DNA of 40,505 nucleotides. Origin: an uncultured Eubacteriales bacterium (GTDB lineage: Bacteria; Bacillota_A; Clostridia; Lachnospirales; Lachnospiraceae). Positions 25,770 to 33,840 of this stretch are shown piece by piece; position 1 is the first letter of the stretch, and every line of letters begins with the position of its first letter. The notes below the pieces were generated by a model, which saw only the letters and a list, made by a program, of their open reading frames with translations, ran no database searches and had not been told where the DNA came from. The stretch lies in contig ONVT01000292.1 of NCBI GenBank assembly GCA_900321365.1, positions 1 to 40,505 on the forward strand. Direction: 5' to 3'. A program made the translations under genes and the position numbers.

Positions 25770-27251
25770 TTACGAGGCGCTGCGAACACCGGTATAATAG
25801 AATCCGTGCGCTTTTGTAAGCTGAACATCCACAATCGTCCCAATCAGGTTTTTGTCCCCGGGAAAATGCACCACAAGGTTGTGCGGCGTGCGTCCGGTGA
25901 CAAAGCTCTTGTCCTGGCGGTTCTCCTCCTCCACAAGCACCTTCTGGACGCTCCCCTCAAACCGGGAGGATCTTCTGCGCCCGATCTCCTGGACCTTAGC
26001 CAGCAGCCGGTCAAACCTGTCATGGGCTACGGCTTCGTCCACCTGTTCTTCCATGGACGCGGCTTTTGTTCCGGTCCGCTTTGAGTAGAGGAAGGTAAAG
26101 GCGGAATCGTATTCCACGCGCTGAACGATATCCAGCGTCTGAAGAAAATCCTCCTCCGTTTCACCCGGGAAACCGACGATCAGATCCGTGGAAAGGGACA
26201 GATCCGGAATCGCCTCCCTGAGAAGTCTCACCAGATCCAGGTAGTCTTCCCTGGAATAATGCCGGTTCATGAGCTTGAGTATCCTGGAAGAGCCGCTCTG
26301 CAGAGGAAGATGCAGGTGTGGGCAGATCTTCTTTGCGTTTTTCATCACTTCGATGAGCTCACCGGACAGATCCTTCGGATGGGATGTCATGAACCGGATC
26401 CGCTCTATCCCGTCCACCTTTTCCACCTCCTGAAGGAGGCGGGCAAAGGTTATGCTCTGAGAAAGATCATTGCCATAGGAGTTTACGTTCTGCCCGAGGA
26501 GCATGATCTCGACGACGCCGTCCGCGGCCAGCTGCTCCACCTCCCGGAGAATCTCCTTCGGATCTCTGCTCTTCTCTCTTCCGCGGACAAAAGGAACGAT
26601 ACAGTAGGTGCAGAAGTTGTTGCATCCGAACATGATGTTGACGCCGCTCTTGAAGGGGTAGGTTCTCTCCGAAGGAAGGCTCTCCACGATGGAATCGCTG
26701 CTGTCCACGACATCGATGATCTGGCCGTCCGTCAGCAGGCAGGTACAAAGAAGCTCCGCAAAGCGGTAGAGATTGTGCGTTCCAAACACAAGGCTGACAT
26801 AGCGGTATTTCTGCCGGATCCGTTCGATCTCATCCTCCTCCTGCATCATGCATCCGCACAGGGCGATCTTCATGGAAGGATTCTTCCTGCGGTATGTGCT
26901 CAGGGATCCCAGCCGTCCGTAGAGACGGACATTTGCGTTCTCGCGGACGGTGCAGGTGTTGTAGAGGACAAAGTCCGCATCCTCCGTGGGCGATTCCTCA
27001 AATCCCGCAAGCTTCAGAATTCCTCTAAGCTTCTCGGAATCGCGCTCGTTCATCTGACAGCCGAAGGTGACCACGCAGAATGTCATCTTCCTGGAAAGTT
27101 CCCTCTCTCTCTCCGATACGATTTCCCGGCACCGGTTGATAAAAAAGGCCTGTCGAAGAGAGCCGTCCATGACAGGCGGCTCACGCATGGCAGAAGCATC
27201 CAGAAGCATCTGCCGGAATTCTTCGGATTCAAAGACGTTCGTATTTCCCAT
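25770..27251 (-). CDS. miaB: tRNA methylthiotransferase MiaB
   Basis: Radical-SAM enzyme that turns i6A37 into ms2i6A37 in tRNA. The N-terminal UPF0004 domain has its cluster cysteines in FGCQMNERDSE, NTCTVRENA and LCGCM. The radical-SAM motif is CNNFCTYC. A C-terminal TRAM domain is visible (FEGSVQKVLVEE to VVHFPGDKNLIGTIVDVQLT). About 493 residues with an N-terminal extension of some 60 residues before the cluster domain, typical of clostridial forms. The ATG at 27251, after AAGGTG, lies five bases beyond the flippase stop; a much longer frame overlapping that gene is spurious. Confidence 0.97.
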   Translation of the reverse strand: MGNTNVFESEEFRQMLLDASAMREPPVMDGSLRQAFFINRCREIVSERERELSRKMTFCVVTFGCQMNERDSEKLRGILKLAGFEESPTEDADFVLYNTCTVRENANVRLYGRLGSLSTYRRKNPSMKIALCGCMMQEEDEIERIRQKYRYVSLVFGTHNLYRFAELLCTCLLTDGQIIDVVDSSDSIVESLPSERTYPFKSGVNIMFGCNNFCTYCIVPFVRGREKSRDPKEILREVEQLAADGVVEIMLLGQNVNSYGNDLSQSITFARLLQEVEKVDGIERIRFMTSHPKDLSGELIEVMKNAKKICPHLHLPLQSGSSRILKLMNRHYSREDYLDLVRLLREAIPDLSLSTDLIVGFPGETEEDFLQTLDIVQRVEYDSAFTFLYSKRTGTKAASMEEQVDEAVAHDRFDRLLAKVQEIGRRRSSRFEGSVQKVLVEEENRQDKSFVTGRTPHNLVVHFPGDKNLIGTIVDVQLTKAHGFYYTGVRSAS

Positions 27252-27256
27252 GATAA

Positions 27257-28978
27257 TCACCTTAGTAGCCCGGTCCTTTGGAATGCCTTCACAAGCCGTT
27301 CCCCCTTTGGAAGCTTTCGCATCTCCGAAGCGGTCAGTCCGCGGAACGCCACGAGTGCGACCAGGTAGATCACGACACCGCAGAGAATCGCGATGACTGT
27401 CGCGATGGAGTTGCCCAGGAAGATGTTCAGTACATACCAGATTGCATAGGAGCCGAATGCCATGATGATCGATGCGATAAGCGGCACGAGGAAGGTCTTC
27501 CGAATCTCCTGTTGATAGTAGATATAGCGCCGGATCGCGAGCGCGTTCAGCACACATACGACAAGCGCGAAGATTGCGTTCGAGTAGAGCACGGCATAGA
27601 TATTCAGGTTCAGGTAGCGCAGCATGACGATCAGTGAAATCACATGGATCACCAGCGCGGCGGCGTTGTGAATCAGGGGTTCCCTGAGCCGCCCGAGCCC
27701 CTGGAGGATCGCCGTGGTCAGCGTGCTGAGTGCATAGAGAATAATCACGACAGCTCCGGCCGCCATGATGCCTGCGGAAAGCGGCATTCCGGATGTCGGA
27801 TGGAACAGCATCTGTATGATCGGGCCGCCGAGCGCCGCCATTCCGAACGCGCACGGGATCGTTACGATCATGGTATAGCGTGTTGAGGAATGCACGGTCC
27901 GTACCGCAGATGCCTTATCCCTTGCGGCGACAGCTGCGGTCAGGGAAGGAACAACAGCAGGTCCCAGAGAGGATGCCAGGGAAAGGGGGACATTCATCAG
28001 GACACGGAACCTTCCGGTGTAGATACCCCAGATGGTCGCGTACTGCTTCTCCGTATAATTCTGGCTCTTGAGAACCGCGTTGAAGATCCCCTGGTCAAGG
28101 ACATTCGATATGTTGTAGACCAGCGTCGACAGTATGATCGGCAGGATGGTCAGAATCAGTACCCGGTACAGGTAGCGTGAGGATTCCCTCTTTGCCGTCT
28201 GATCTCTGCGTACCGCATGGCGGAACCTGCGGTTGAACCGCGAGTACAGGTACATCATGAACAGAAGCGCCACCGTGACAGAGGCGACGGTTCCGAAGGT
28301 GGCACCCGCCGCGCCCCAGCCGGGTGCTGCGAGCTCATTTTCGCCGGAAGCGACAAGAGACCTGCCGTAATCCATCAGCACCCACGCGCCCCAGATTGAA
28401 ATAAGAGCGTTGATGATCTGCTCGATGACCTGTGACACGGCCGTCGGGACCATGTTTGAGAATCCCTGGAAGAATCCGCGGAATACGCCGGTAATTGCGA
28501 AGATCAGGATGACAGGGGCAAGGACGCGCAGGCCGTACTTCGCGTACTCCACGTTCATCACATACTTTGTGATCACACCGGCGAACGCGTAGGTTATCAG
28601 CGCAAGGATCCCGCCTGAGATGACAGCAAAGCGCATGGAACACAGAAAGACCCGGTTTGCGTTCTTCATCTCACCCTTCTGAATACGCTCGCTCATCAGC
28701 CTGGAAACGGCCAGAGGAAGGCTGAAGGAGGAGATCATGAGGATGATCGAGTAGATCTCGTTCGCTGTCGCATAATAGCTGTTGCCGACGTCGCCGAGGA
28801 TGTTGAAAAGAGGGATGCGGTAGATCAGGCCGATGACCTTCGCAATAATCGAAGCAGCCGCGAGGATCGTTCCCTGTACAAGAACGTTCTTCGCGGTATC
28901 CACACCCGTATTCTTCTTTCCTGCAGTAGAAGACTCTTTCTTCTCTTCCACTGTGTCCGTTGATTTCGGGTCAGCCAC
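27257..28978 (-). CDS. MOP-family lipid flippase (MurJ/SpoVB-like)
   Basis: 573 residues with about fourteen transmembrane segments, in the polysaccharide biosynthesis/MVF superfamily. After a polar N-terminal tail of some 28 residues the sequence GTILAAASIIAKVIGLIYRIPLFNILGD matches the family start, and STRYTMIVTIPCAFGMAALGGPIIQMLF matches the middle. Such proteins move lipid II or teichoic/polysaccharide precursors across the membrane; which of these cannot be settled from sequence. The start is GTG with GAGGT at correct spacing. It precedes miaB with only five bases between. Confidence 0.9.
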   Translation of the reverse strand: MADPKSTDTVEEKKESSTAGKKNTGVDTAKNVLVQGTILAAASIIAKVIGLIYRIPLFNILGDVGNSYYATANEIYSIILMISSFSLPLAVSRLMSERIQKGEMKNANRVFLCSMRFAVISGGILALITYAFAGVITKYVMNVEYAKYGLRVLAPVILIFAITGVFRGFFQGFSNMVPTAVSQVIEQIINALISIWGAWVLMDYGRSLVASGENELAAPGWGAAGATFGTVASVTVALLFMMYLYSRFNRRFRHAVRRDQTAKRESSRYLYRVLILTILPIILSTLVYNISNVLDQGIFNAVLKSQNYTEKQYATIWGIYTGRFRVLMNVPLSLASSLGPAVVPSLTAAVAARDKASAVRTVHSSTRYTMIVTIPCAFGMAALGGPIIQMLFHPTSGMPLSAGIMAAGAVVIILYALSTLTTAILQGLGRLREPLIHNAAALVIHVISLIVMLRYLNLNIYAVLYSNAIFALVVCVLNALAIRRYIYYQQEIRKTFLVPLIASIIMAFGSYAIWYVLNIFLGNSIATVIAILCGVVIYLVALVAFRGLTASEMRKLPKGERLVKAFQRTGLLR

Positions 28979-29005
28979 TTGATTACCTCAAAGGTCCTGA
29001 GCCCG

Positions 29006-29029
29006 GCGCCCGGCATCTGGGCCGGGCGC
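29006..29029 (-). other. Strong GC hairpin between DUF3048 gene and flippase gene
   Basis: GCGCCCGGC / GCCGGGCGC is a perfect 9-bp stem with a six-base loop, in the 114-base gap. A second, weaker stem built on GGAGC/GCTCC lies just after the DUF3048 stop. No T-run follows either stem. It could slow transcription, protect the upstream mRNA end, or set relative expression. Confidence 0.45.
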
Positions 29030-29092
29030 GCAGGCTGAAGCTGTTTCAGTCATATTCGTCAGGAGCTGTGCCGGAAGACACCGGCTCCCGGA

Positions 29093-30244
29093 TCAGAGGC
29101 TGTCGATGATATAGGTATCGACAGAAGGATCGTCAGAAATCACGATCTTGGAATCATCCTGGTTGCGGACGATTTCGACAAAGGTCTTGCCCTGGTTGAG
29201 CCTGATCTCATTGCCGTTCTGATCATAGTAACGGGTCACGTTGAAGTCGCACTCACGGACATCCCATGCGCAGTTCGGGGTCGTGACCGTAGTCTCGATC
29301 GGAGCATCCGCGCTCCAGTTTTCCTTCTTCCAGGTAATCCTCTCGGCGCGGCCGTTGGTGATGAACCATCCCGTTCCGCCGTCGTAGCCGTTGACCGGAT
29401 CCGTCCACAGATAATGCTCATCCGCCAGCTGGGAGGGGCACTCCTGAATGATGATGTTCTTATAGGCAAGCTGCTGTCCGTTCAGCTGGTCCATCTGCGG
29501 GGCGCCGAACTCCGAGCGGTAATACAGCCCGTCCGCCTCATTGTAGTCAAACCTTGCGTGGTTATAGACAAATCCCGGGAGAACAACCTTCGCGATCTGG
29601 CCGTTTTCAAGATTGACAACCTCGCCGTCCGCTGCAAACTGATAATGTCCGTTGTAACCTTCCGCATAGGTGGTGTTCCAGCCTGAGCTGTTAATCACAT
29701 TGTTGAGGAGTTCCTTGTTTGTGTAGATGCCGGTGACGCCTTCGTGATCTCTCACGTAAGCCGCGCTTCCGTCATGCAGGGTGTAATCCTGGCCGTCTTC
29801 CCCGTACGGGATACCGGCGATGTCATCCGTTGTCGGAAGCTGGAGGATCGGCACCGCGTAGACGACCTGGCCGTAATGCCCGTAGTGGGCGTTGAACTCG
29901 CGCGCGAAATAGACATAGTAGGGTCTGCAGGAACGGATCGGCATCACCATGGAGACACCCTCCAGGTTCTCAAAGATTCCCATCAGACGAGTGATCGCGC
30001 CTTCCACCATCGCCTCGTACATCACATCCGCGTTGCTCGTACCGCGCTGCCACTGTACCGCGTCGGAGTCATTCTCAATCATCAGCGCGGTGGGTCTGGT
30101 GCGTCCGATCGATACCGGAACCTGCTTGCCGGTCAGATAACTGGCACAGGTCTCGCCTCCCTCCTCGGCCAGAGCCAAGGTACCGGATGATGCAAAGGCC
30201 ATGATGCCTGCTGCGATGAATGCTGCAATTCTGGTTTTCTTCAT
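29093..30244 (-). CDS. Secreted DUF3048 (YerB-like) protein
   Basis: 383 residues. A signal peptide, MKKTRIAAFIAAGIMAFASSG, is followed by a likely signal peptidase I site after ALA near residue 26; no lipobox cysteine is seen, unlike B. subtilis YerB, which is a lipoprotein. The DUF3048 core is evident in RPTALMIENDSDAVQWQRGTSNADVMYEAMVEGAITRLMGIF, and the C-terminal domain spans about residues 225-380. Molecular function is unknown. A 6-bp hairpin sits immediately before its ribosome binding site AAAGGAG. Confidence 0.9.
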   Translation of the reverse strand: MKKTRIAAFIAAGIMAFASSGTLALAEEGGETCASYLTGKQVPVSIGRTRPTALMIENDSDAVQWQRGTSNADVMYEAMVEGAITRLMGIFENLEGVSMVMPIRSCRPYYVYFAREFNAHYGHYGQVVYAVPILQLPTTDDIAGIPYGEDGQDYTLHDGSAAYVRDHEGVTGIYTNKELLNNVINSSGWNTTYAEGYNGHYQFAADGEVVNLENGQIAKVVLPGFVYNHARFDYNEADGLYYRSEFGAPQMDQLNGQQLAYKNIIIQECPSQLADEHYLWTDPVNGYDGGTGWFITNGRAERITWKKENWSADAPIETTVTTPNCAWDVRECDFNVTRYYDQNGNEIRLNQGKTFVEIVRNQDDSKIVISDDPSVDTYIIDSL

Positions 30245-30259
30245 ACATTTACTCCTTTC

Positions 30260-30274
30260 AGAGCCTTCGGCTCT
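30260..30274 (-). promoter_or_regulatory. Hairpin abutting the DUF3048 ribosome binding site
   Basis: AGAGCC / GGCTCT, a perfect 6-bp stem with a three-base loop, ends one base before GAAAGGAG. In the mRNA it would stand directly upstream of the ribosome binding site, which may keep that site open or influence initiation. No T-run follows. Confidence 0.4.
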
Positions 30275-30314
30275 AACCCCTGGTTAATAAGTTTATACTC
30301 CTCGAGCATCTGAT

Positions 30315-30818
30315 TCAGCGGGGAATCCCGGTTTTTTCCATGATTCTTCTCTGGAATTCCTCCATCTGCAGGCGCTCTTCCTCCTCCATATGGTCAAAGC
30401 CGGCCAGATGAAGAAGGCTGTGTGCAATCAGAAACGCGAATTCTCTCTTCTGGCTGTGACCGTATTCCTCAGCCTGTGAGATTACGCGCTGTGTGTTGAC
30501 TACAATGTCACCAAGCATCAGTTCCCCTGATTCCGGATCAAATACACTGCAGTCGTCTTTCCGAAACATCGAAAAGTCTGCAGGAGAGGGATACTCCTGC
30601 ATCGGGAAGGACAATACGTCCGTTTCAGAGTCAGTCTGACGGAACTGAAGGTTCATCTCACGGATTCTGTCACCATCGGTGAGAAGAATATTCACCTGTG
30701 TCTCGAAAGGACAGGCGCATTCTTCAAGACCAGCCTTTATGACTCTCTCTGCCAGGGACTCTGCGCTCTCGCCCAGATCGGGCATGACGGGAGTCTCTGT
30801 TTCGAAATTCACTGTCAT
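30315..30818 (-). CDS. ybeY: Endoribonuclease YbeY (rRNA maturation factor)
   Basis: Metal-dependent RNase involved in 16S rRNA 3'-end processing and ribosome quality control. The zinc motif HSLLHLAGFDH (His-x3-His-x5-His) is intact, and MNLQFRQTDSETDVLSFPM is the conserved middle block. I start at the ATG at 30818 (MTVNFETETP), which aligns with the first beta strand of the family and gives 167 residues. A longer frame to 30881 adds residues foreign to the family. The 5' end lies inside the phoH reading frame, with 95 bases overlapping in a different frame. Confidence 0.94.
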   Translation of the reverse strand: MTVNFETETPVMPDLGESAESLAERVIKAGLEECACPFETQVNILLTDGDRIREMNLQFRQTDSETDVLSFPMQEYPSPADFSMFRKDDCSVFDPESGELMLGDIVVNTQRVISQAEEYGHSQKREFAFLIAHSLLHLAGFDHMEEEERLQMEEFQRRIMEKTGIPR

Positions 30819-31773
30819 GTTTCTTCTCGTATGCCTCGTAAGCCTGGACAATCTTCTGAACCAGCGGATGACGGACAACATCTTTGCTGGTCAGATGGCA
30901 GAAGGCAATGTCATCGATCTTCTTCAGCACATCGACCGCCACCTCAAGGCCGCTCTTTGAATCAAAGGGCAGATCCTTCTGCGTAAGGTCTCCCGTGATG
31001 ATGACCTTGGACCCGAAACCGATTCTGGTCAGGAACATCTTCATCTGGGCAGGCGTCGTATTCTGGGCTTCATCCAGGATGATAAAGGCGTTGTCCAGTG
31101 TCCTTCCTCTCATATAGGCAAGAGGTGCAACCTCGATCAGTCCCTTCTCCAGGTTTTTCGCGCAGCTTTCGGCGCCCATAATCTGATAAAGGGCGTCATA
31201 GAGGGGTCTGAGATACGGATCCACCTTACTCTGCAGGTCTCCGGGAAGGAAGCCAAGTTTCTCACCGGCTTCGATCGCCGGCCTGGTCATGATGATTCTT
31301 GAGACATCCTCACTCTTGAAGGCCGTGATTGCCATGGCCATGGCAAGATAGGTTTTCCCGGTTCCGGCAGGACCGATCCCGAAGGTGACCATATGATCCC
31401 TGATCGAATCGACATATGCCTTCTGGCCGTAGGTTTTCGGGCTGACAGGCCTTCCGCTGACCGTATGGCAGATGACATCGGAACTGATCTCGGAAACACC
31501 GCCGTCCATATGCTCCAGTGCAAGGGACAGATCGTAATCCACGTTCTGTTCTGTAACCTGAGTGCCGTCCGAGGCGATCCTGGCAAGATCCTCCAGAACT
31601 CTTTTCGCCCCCTCCGGACCGGAACCGGAACCGACAACCTTCAGTTCGCCGTCACGGCTGATCACAGTCACGTTCAGGGTGCGCTCTATTTTTTTCAGGT
31701 AGGCATCAAACTGCCCGAAAACCTGCCCCTGCAGACCCTGCGGGATATCGACTTTTGTTTCGGCAAGTGCCAT
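30724..31773 (-). CDS. phoH: PhoH-like ATPase
   Basis: About 349 residues. An N-terminal KH-like RNA-binding region (IERTLNVTVISRDGELKVVGS) precedes a P-loop ATPase core: Walker A GPAGTGKTYLA near residue 132 and Walker B AFIILDEAQN. The family is regularly encoded beside ybeY and is linked to RNA metabolism. The conserved part ends at HPLVQKIVQAYEAYEKK; a further 26 or so Arg-rich residues are encoded inside ybeY and look unlike the family. I use the ATG at 31773; the promoter at 31790-31818 excludes a longer start and leaves a leader of only about 10-12 bases. Confidence 0.94.
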   Translation of the reverse strand: MALAETKVDIPQGLQGQVFGQFDAYLKKIERTLNVTVISRDGELKVVGSGSGPEGAKRVLEDLARIASDGTQVTEQNVDYDLSLALEHMDGGVSEISSDVICHTVSGRPVSPKTYGQKAYVDSIRDHMVTFGIGPAGTGKTYLAMAMAITAFKSEDVSRIIMTRPAIEAGEKLGFLPGDLQSKVDPYLRPLYDALYQIMGAESCAKNLEKGLIEVAPLAYMRGRTLDNAFIILDEAQNTTPAQMKMFLTRIGFGSKVIITGDLTQKDLPFDSKSGLEVAVDVLKKIDDIAFCHLTSKDVVRHPLVQKIVQAYEAYEKKHDSEFRNRDSRHARSGRERRVPGRESHKGWS

Positions 31774-31789
31774 ACGGAACCCTCTCCTG

Positions 31790-31818
31790 ATTATAGTAAA
31801 CTCATTGTTATTCGTCAA
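31790..31818 (-). promoter_or_regulatory. Strong sigma-A promoter for phoH-ybeY
   Basis: Minus strand: -35 TTGACG (31818-31813), 17-base spacer, -10 TATAAT (31795-31790). The -10 ends only 16 bases before the phoH ATG, so the expected start site falls within the AGGAGAGGG ribosome binding sequence. Confidence 0.75.
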
Positions 31819-31878
31819 TTACCGCGTGGATGGCAACACCGCGGCAGTTACCTGAATGGTTACAGGCCACACCACCAT

Positions 31879-32364
31879 TCATTTGTGGTATGGTTCATTG
31901 TTCGCGATCCTCAGCGCGCGGTAGATCTGCTCCAGGAGGATCACCCGCATGAGCTGGTGCGGGAAGGTCATCTTCGAAAAGGAGATTCTCTCATCGGCAC
32001 GCCTGAGGATGTCACCAGACAGTCCGAGGGAACCTCCGATCACGAAGATGAAGTGGGAGGCGCCGCGCACCTGAAGCTCGGACAGATGCCTGGAGAAAGC
32101 GACAGAGTCGAAAGTGTCGCCCTCGATAGCAAGCGCGATCACATGGGAGTGCGGATACCGGTCGATTACCCTTAGCAGACGCTCTGCCTCCCTGCCAAGA
32201 ATCTGCTCCCGCTCTGCCTGGCCGGCCTTCTCCGGGGCCGGCTCATCCGGCACTTCCATGATGGACAGGCTGCAGGACCTGGAGAGGCGTTTCGCGTACT
32301 CCTTCACGGCATCCGTGTAGTATTTTTCTTTTATCTTCCCTACCGTCAGGACAGTGATTTTCAT
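31879..32364 (-). CDS. rlmH: 23S rRNA pseudouridine-1915 N3-methyltransferase RlmH
   Basis: SPOUT methyltransferase acting on helix 69 of 23S rRNA in assembled ribosomes. 161 residues, the usual size. The SAM-binding trefoil-knot segments are VIALAIEG, FVIGGSLGLS and the C-terminal ISFSKMTFPHQLMRVILLEQIYRALRI; the highly conserved PYHK end is present. No clear ribosome binding site precedes the ATG, although homology leaves little doubt that MKITVLTVGKIKEKYY is the true N-terminus. An 8-bp stem-loop lies just upstream. Confidence 0.97.
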   Translation of the reverse strand: MKITVLTVGKIKEKYYTDAVKEYAKRLSRSCSLSIMEVPDEPAPEKAGQAEREQILGREAERLLRVIDRYPHSHVIALAIEGDTFDSVAFSRHLSELQVRGASHFIFVIGGSLGLSGDILRRADERISFSKMTFPHQLMRVILLEQIYRALRIANNEPYHK

Positions 32365-32381
32365 ATCGGGTCATATGCAGG

Positions 32382-32413
32382 CCTGAACCGCCGCAGGCAT
32401 GCAGGGGTTCAGG
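32382..32413 (-). other. Stem-loop between nfnB and rlmH
   Basis: CCTGAACC / GGTTCAGG forms a perfect 8-bp stem with a 16-base, GC-rich loop that can pair further. It occupies most of the 61-base gap and ends 17 bases before the rlmH ATG. No T-run follows, so full termination is not predicted. Confidence 0.45.
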
Positions 32414-32425
32414 TTCAGCAAATTC

Positions 32426-33838
32426 TCATCCGTTCTGCTTGCCGGAGAGATATTCGTCGATTGCTTTCGCGGCTTTCTTGCCCGCGCCCATCGCCAGGAT
32501 GACGGTGGCCGCTCCGGATACAGCGTCTCCGCCCGCGAAGACGCCCTCAAGTGACGTCTGACCGTCCTCAGATGCGACGATGCACTGTTTCCTGTTGATC
32601 TCGAGTCCGTCGGTCGTGGATGAGATCAGCGGATTCGGTCTTGTGCCGAGCGCCATGATAACGGTATCGCAGGCAATTTCGAACTCGGAGCCTTCCTTCG
32701 GGACCGGGCGCCTTCTTCCGGAGGCGTCAGGCTCTCCCAGCTCCATGCGGATGCAGCGGATTCCTCTCACGGTATCCTCTTCACCGGCGAGGATCTCTAC
32801 CGGATTGGTAAGAAGCTCGAAGTGGATCCCCTCTTCCTTCGCGTGGTGGACCTCCTCCGCCCTCGCCGGAAGCTCCGCCTCGGAACGACGATAGACAATA
32901 TGGACGTCAGCGCCAAGCCGGAGCGCCGTCCTGGCGGCATCCATCGCGACATTTCCTCCGCCGACGACTACCACGTTCTTTCCCTGCGCGATTGGCGTGT
33001 CATAGTCTTCCCGGTACGCCTTCATCAGGTTGTTCCTGGTCAGGAATTCGTTCGCGGAGTAGACACCCTTCAGCTGCTCGCCCGGGATATCCATGAACAT
33101 CGGAAGACCTGCGCCGGAGCCGATGAAGACCGCCTCAAAGCCTTCCTTCTTCATCAGATCCTCGATCGTGACGGATCGCCCGACAATCACATTTGTCTCG
33201 ATTTTGATACCGAGACACTTCACATTCTCGATTTCCTTCGCGACGACATCGTCCTTCGGGAGACGGAATTCCGGGATACCGTATACAAGGACGCCGCCGG
33301 CTTTGTGCAGGGCCTCGAAGATCGTCACGTCATAGCCCATCTTCGCCAGGTCGCCTGCGCAGGTAAGCCCCGCGGGACCGGAGCCGATGACGGCAACCTT
33401 TCTGCCGGTCTGCCTCAGGGCGCATTTCATCTTCATGCCGTGCTCCTTCGCCCATTCGGCGACGAAGCGCTCCAGTTTGCCGATGGAAACCGGATCTCCC
33501 TTAACGCCGCGGATACACTGACCCTCGCACTGCCTCTCCTGCGGACAGACGCGGCCGCAGACCGCGGGAAGGGAGCTCGACTGGGAGATGATGTCATAAG
33601 CCTTTGCGGTGTCTCCTTCCTTCACTGCTCTGATAAAATCAGGAATCCGGATATTCACCGGGCAGCCCGCGACACATTTCGGGTTTTTACAGTTCAGGCA
33701 GCGCTGCGCTTCCATCACGGCTTCTTCTTCATTGTAGCCCAGGCAGACCTCATCGAAGTTGGCTGCACGGACCTTCGGATCCTGTTCCCTGACCGGGACT
33801 CTGACTGTCATATCCCTTTTTTCTTTCATATCCGCCAT
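32426..33838 (-). CDS. nfnB: NfnB / GltA-like NADPH-binding iron-sulfur flavoprotein
   Basis: Large subunit of the NADH-dependent ferredoxin:NADP+ oxidoreductase, homologous to the small subunit of glutamate synthase (GltA/GltD). The N-terminal domain carries two cysteine sets for 4Fe-4S clusters (CLNCKNPKCVAGCP and CGRVCPQERQCEGQC). An FAD motif VAVIGSGPAGLTCAGDLA and an NADPH motif VVVVGGGNVAMDAARTALRLGA follow. Because nfnA lies directly upstream, the bifurcating Nfn assignment is better than glutamate synthase; no large glutamate synthase gene is seen. The ATG at 33838 is ideally spaced from GGAGGTGA; the ATG at 33844, which overlaps the nfnA stop, is closer than usual. Confidence 0.92.
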   Translation of the reverse strand: MADMKEKRDMTVRVPVREQDPKVRAANFDEVCLGYNEEEAVMEAQRCLNCKNPKCVAGCPVNIRIPDFIRAVKEGDTAKAYDIISQSSSLPAVCGRVCPQERQCEGQCIRGVKGDPVSIGKLERFVAEWAKEHGMKMKCALRQTGRKVAVIGSGPAGLTCAGDLAKMGYDVTIFEALHKAGGVLVYGIPEFRLPKDDVVAKEIENVKCLGIKIETNVIVGRSVTIEDLMKKEGFEAVFIGSGAGLPMFMDIPGEQLKGVYSANEFLTRNNLMKAYREDYDTPIAQGKNVVVVGGGNVAMDAARTALRLGADVHIVYRRSEAELPARAEEVHHAKEEGIHFELLTNPVEILAGEEDTVRGIRCIRMELGEPDASGRRRPVPKEGSEFEIACDTVIMALGTRPNPLISSTTDGLEINRKQCIVASEDGQTSLEGVFAGGDAVSGAATVILAMGAGKKAAKAIDEYLSGKQNG

Positions 33839-33840
33839 GA

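Noticed and set aside
32426..33838. Glutamate synthase small subunit
   Set aside because: Sequence alone allows it, but the adjacent nfnA and the absence of a large glutamate synthase gene favour Nfn.
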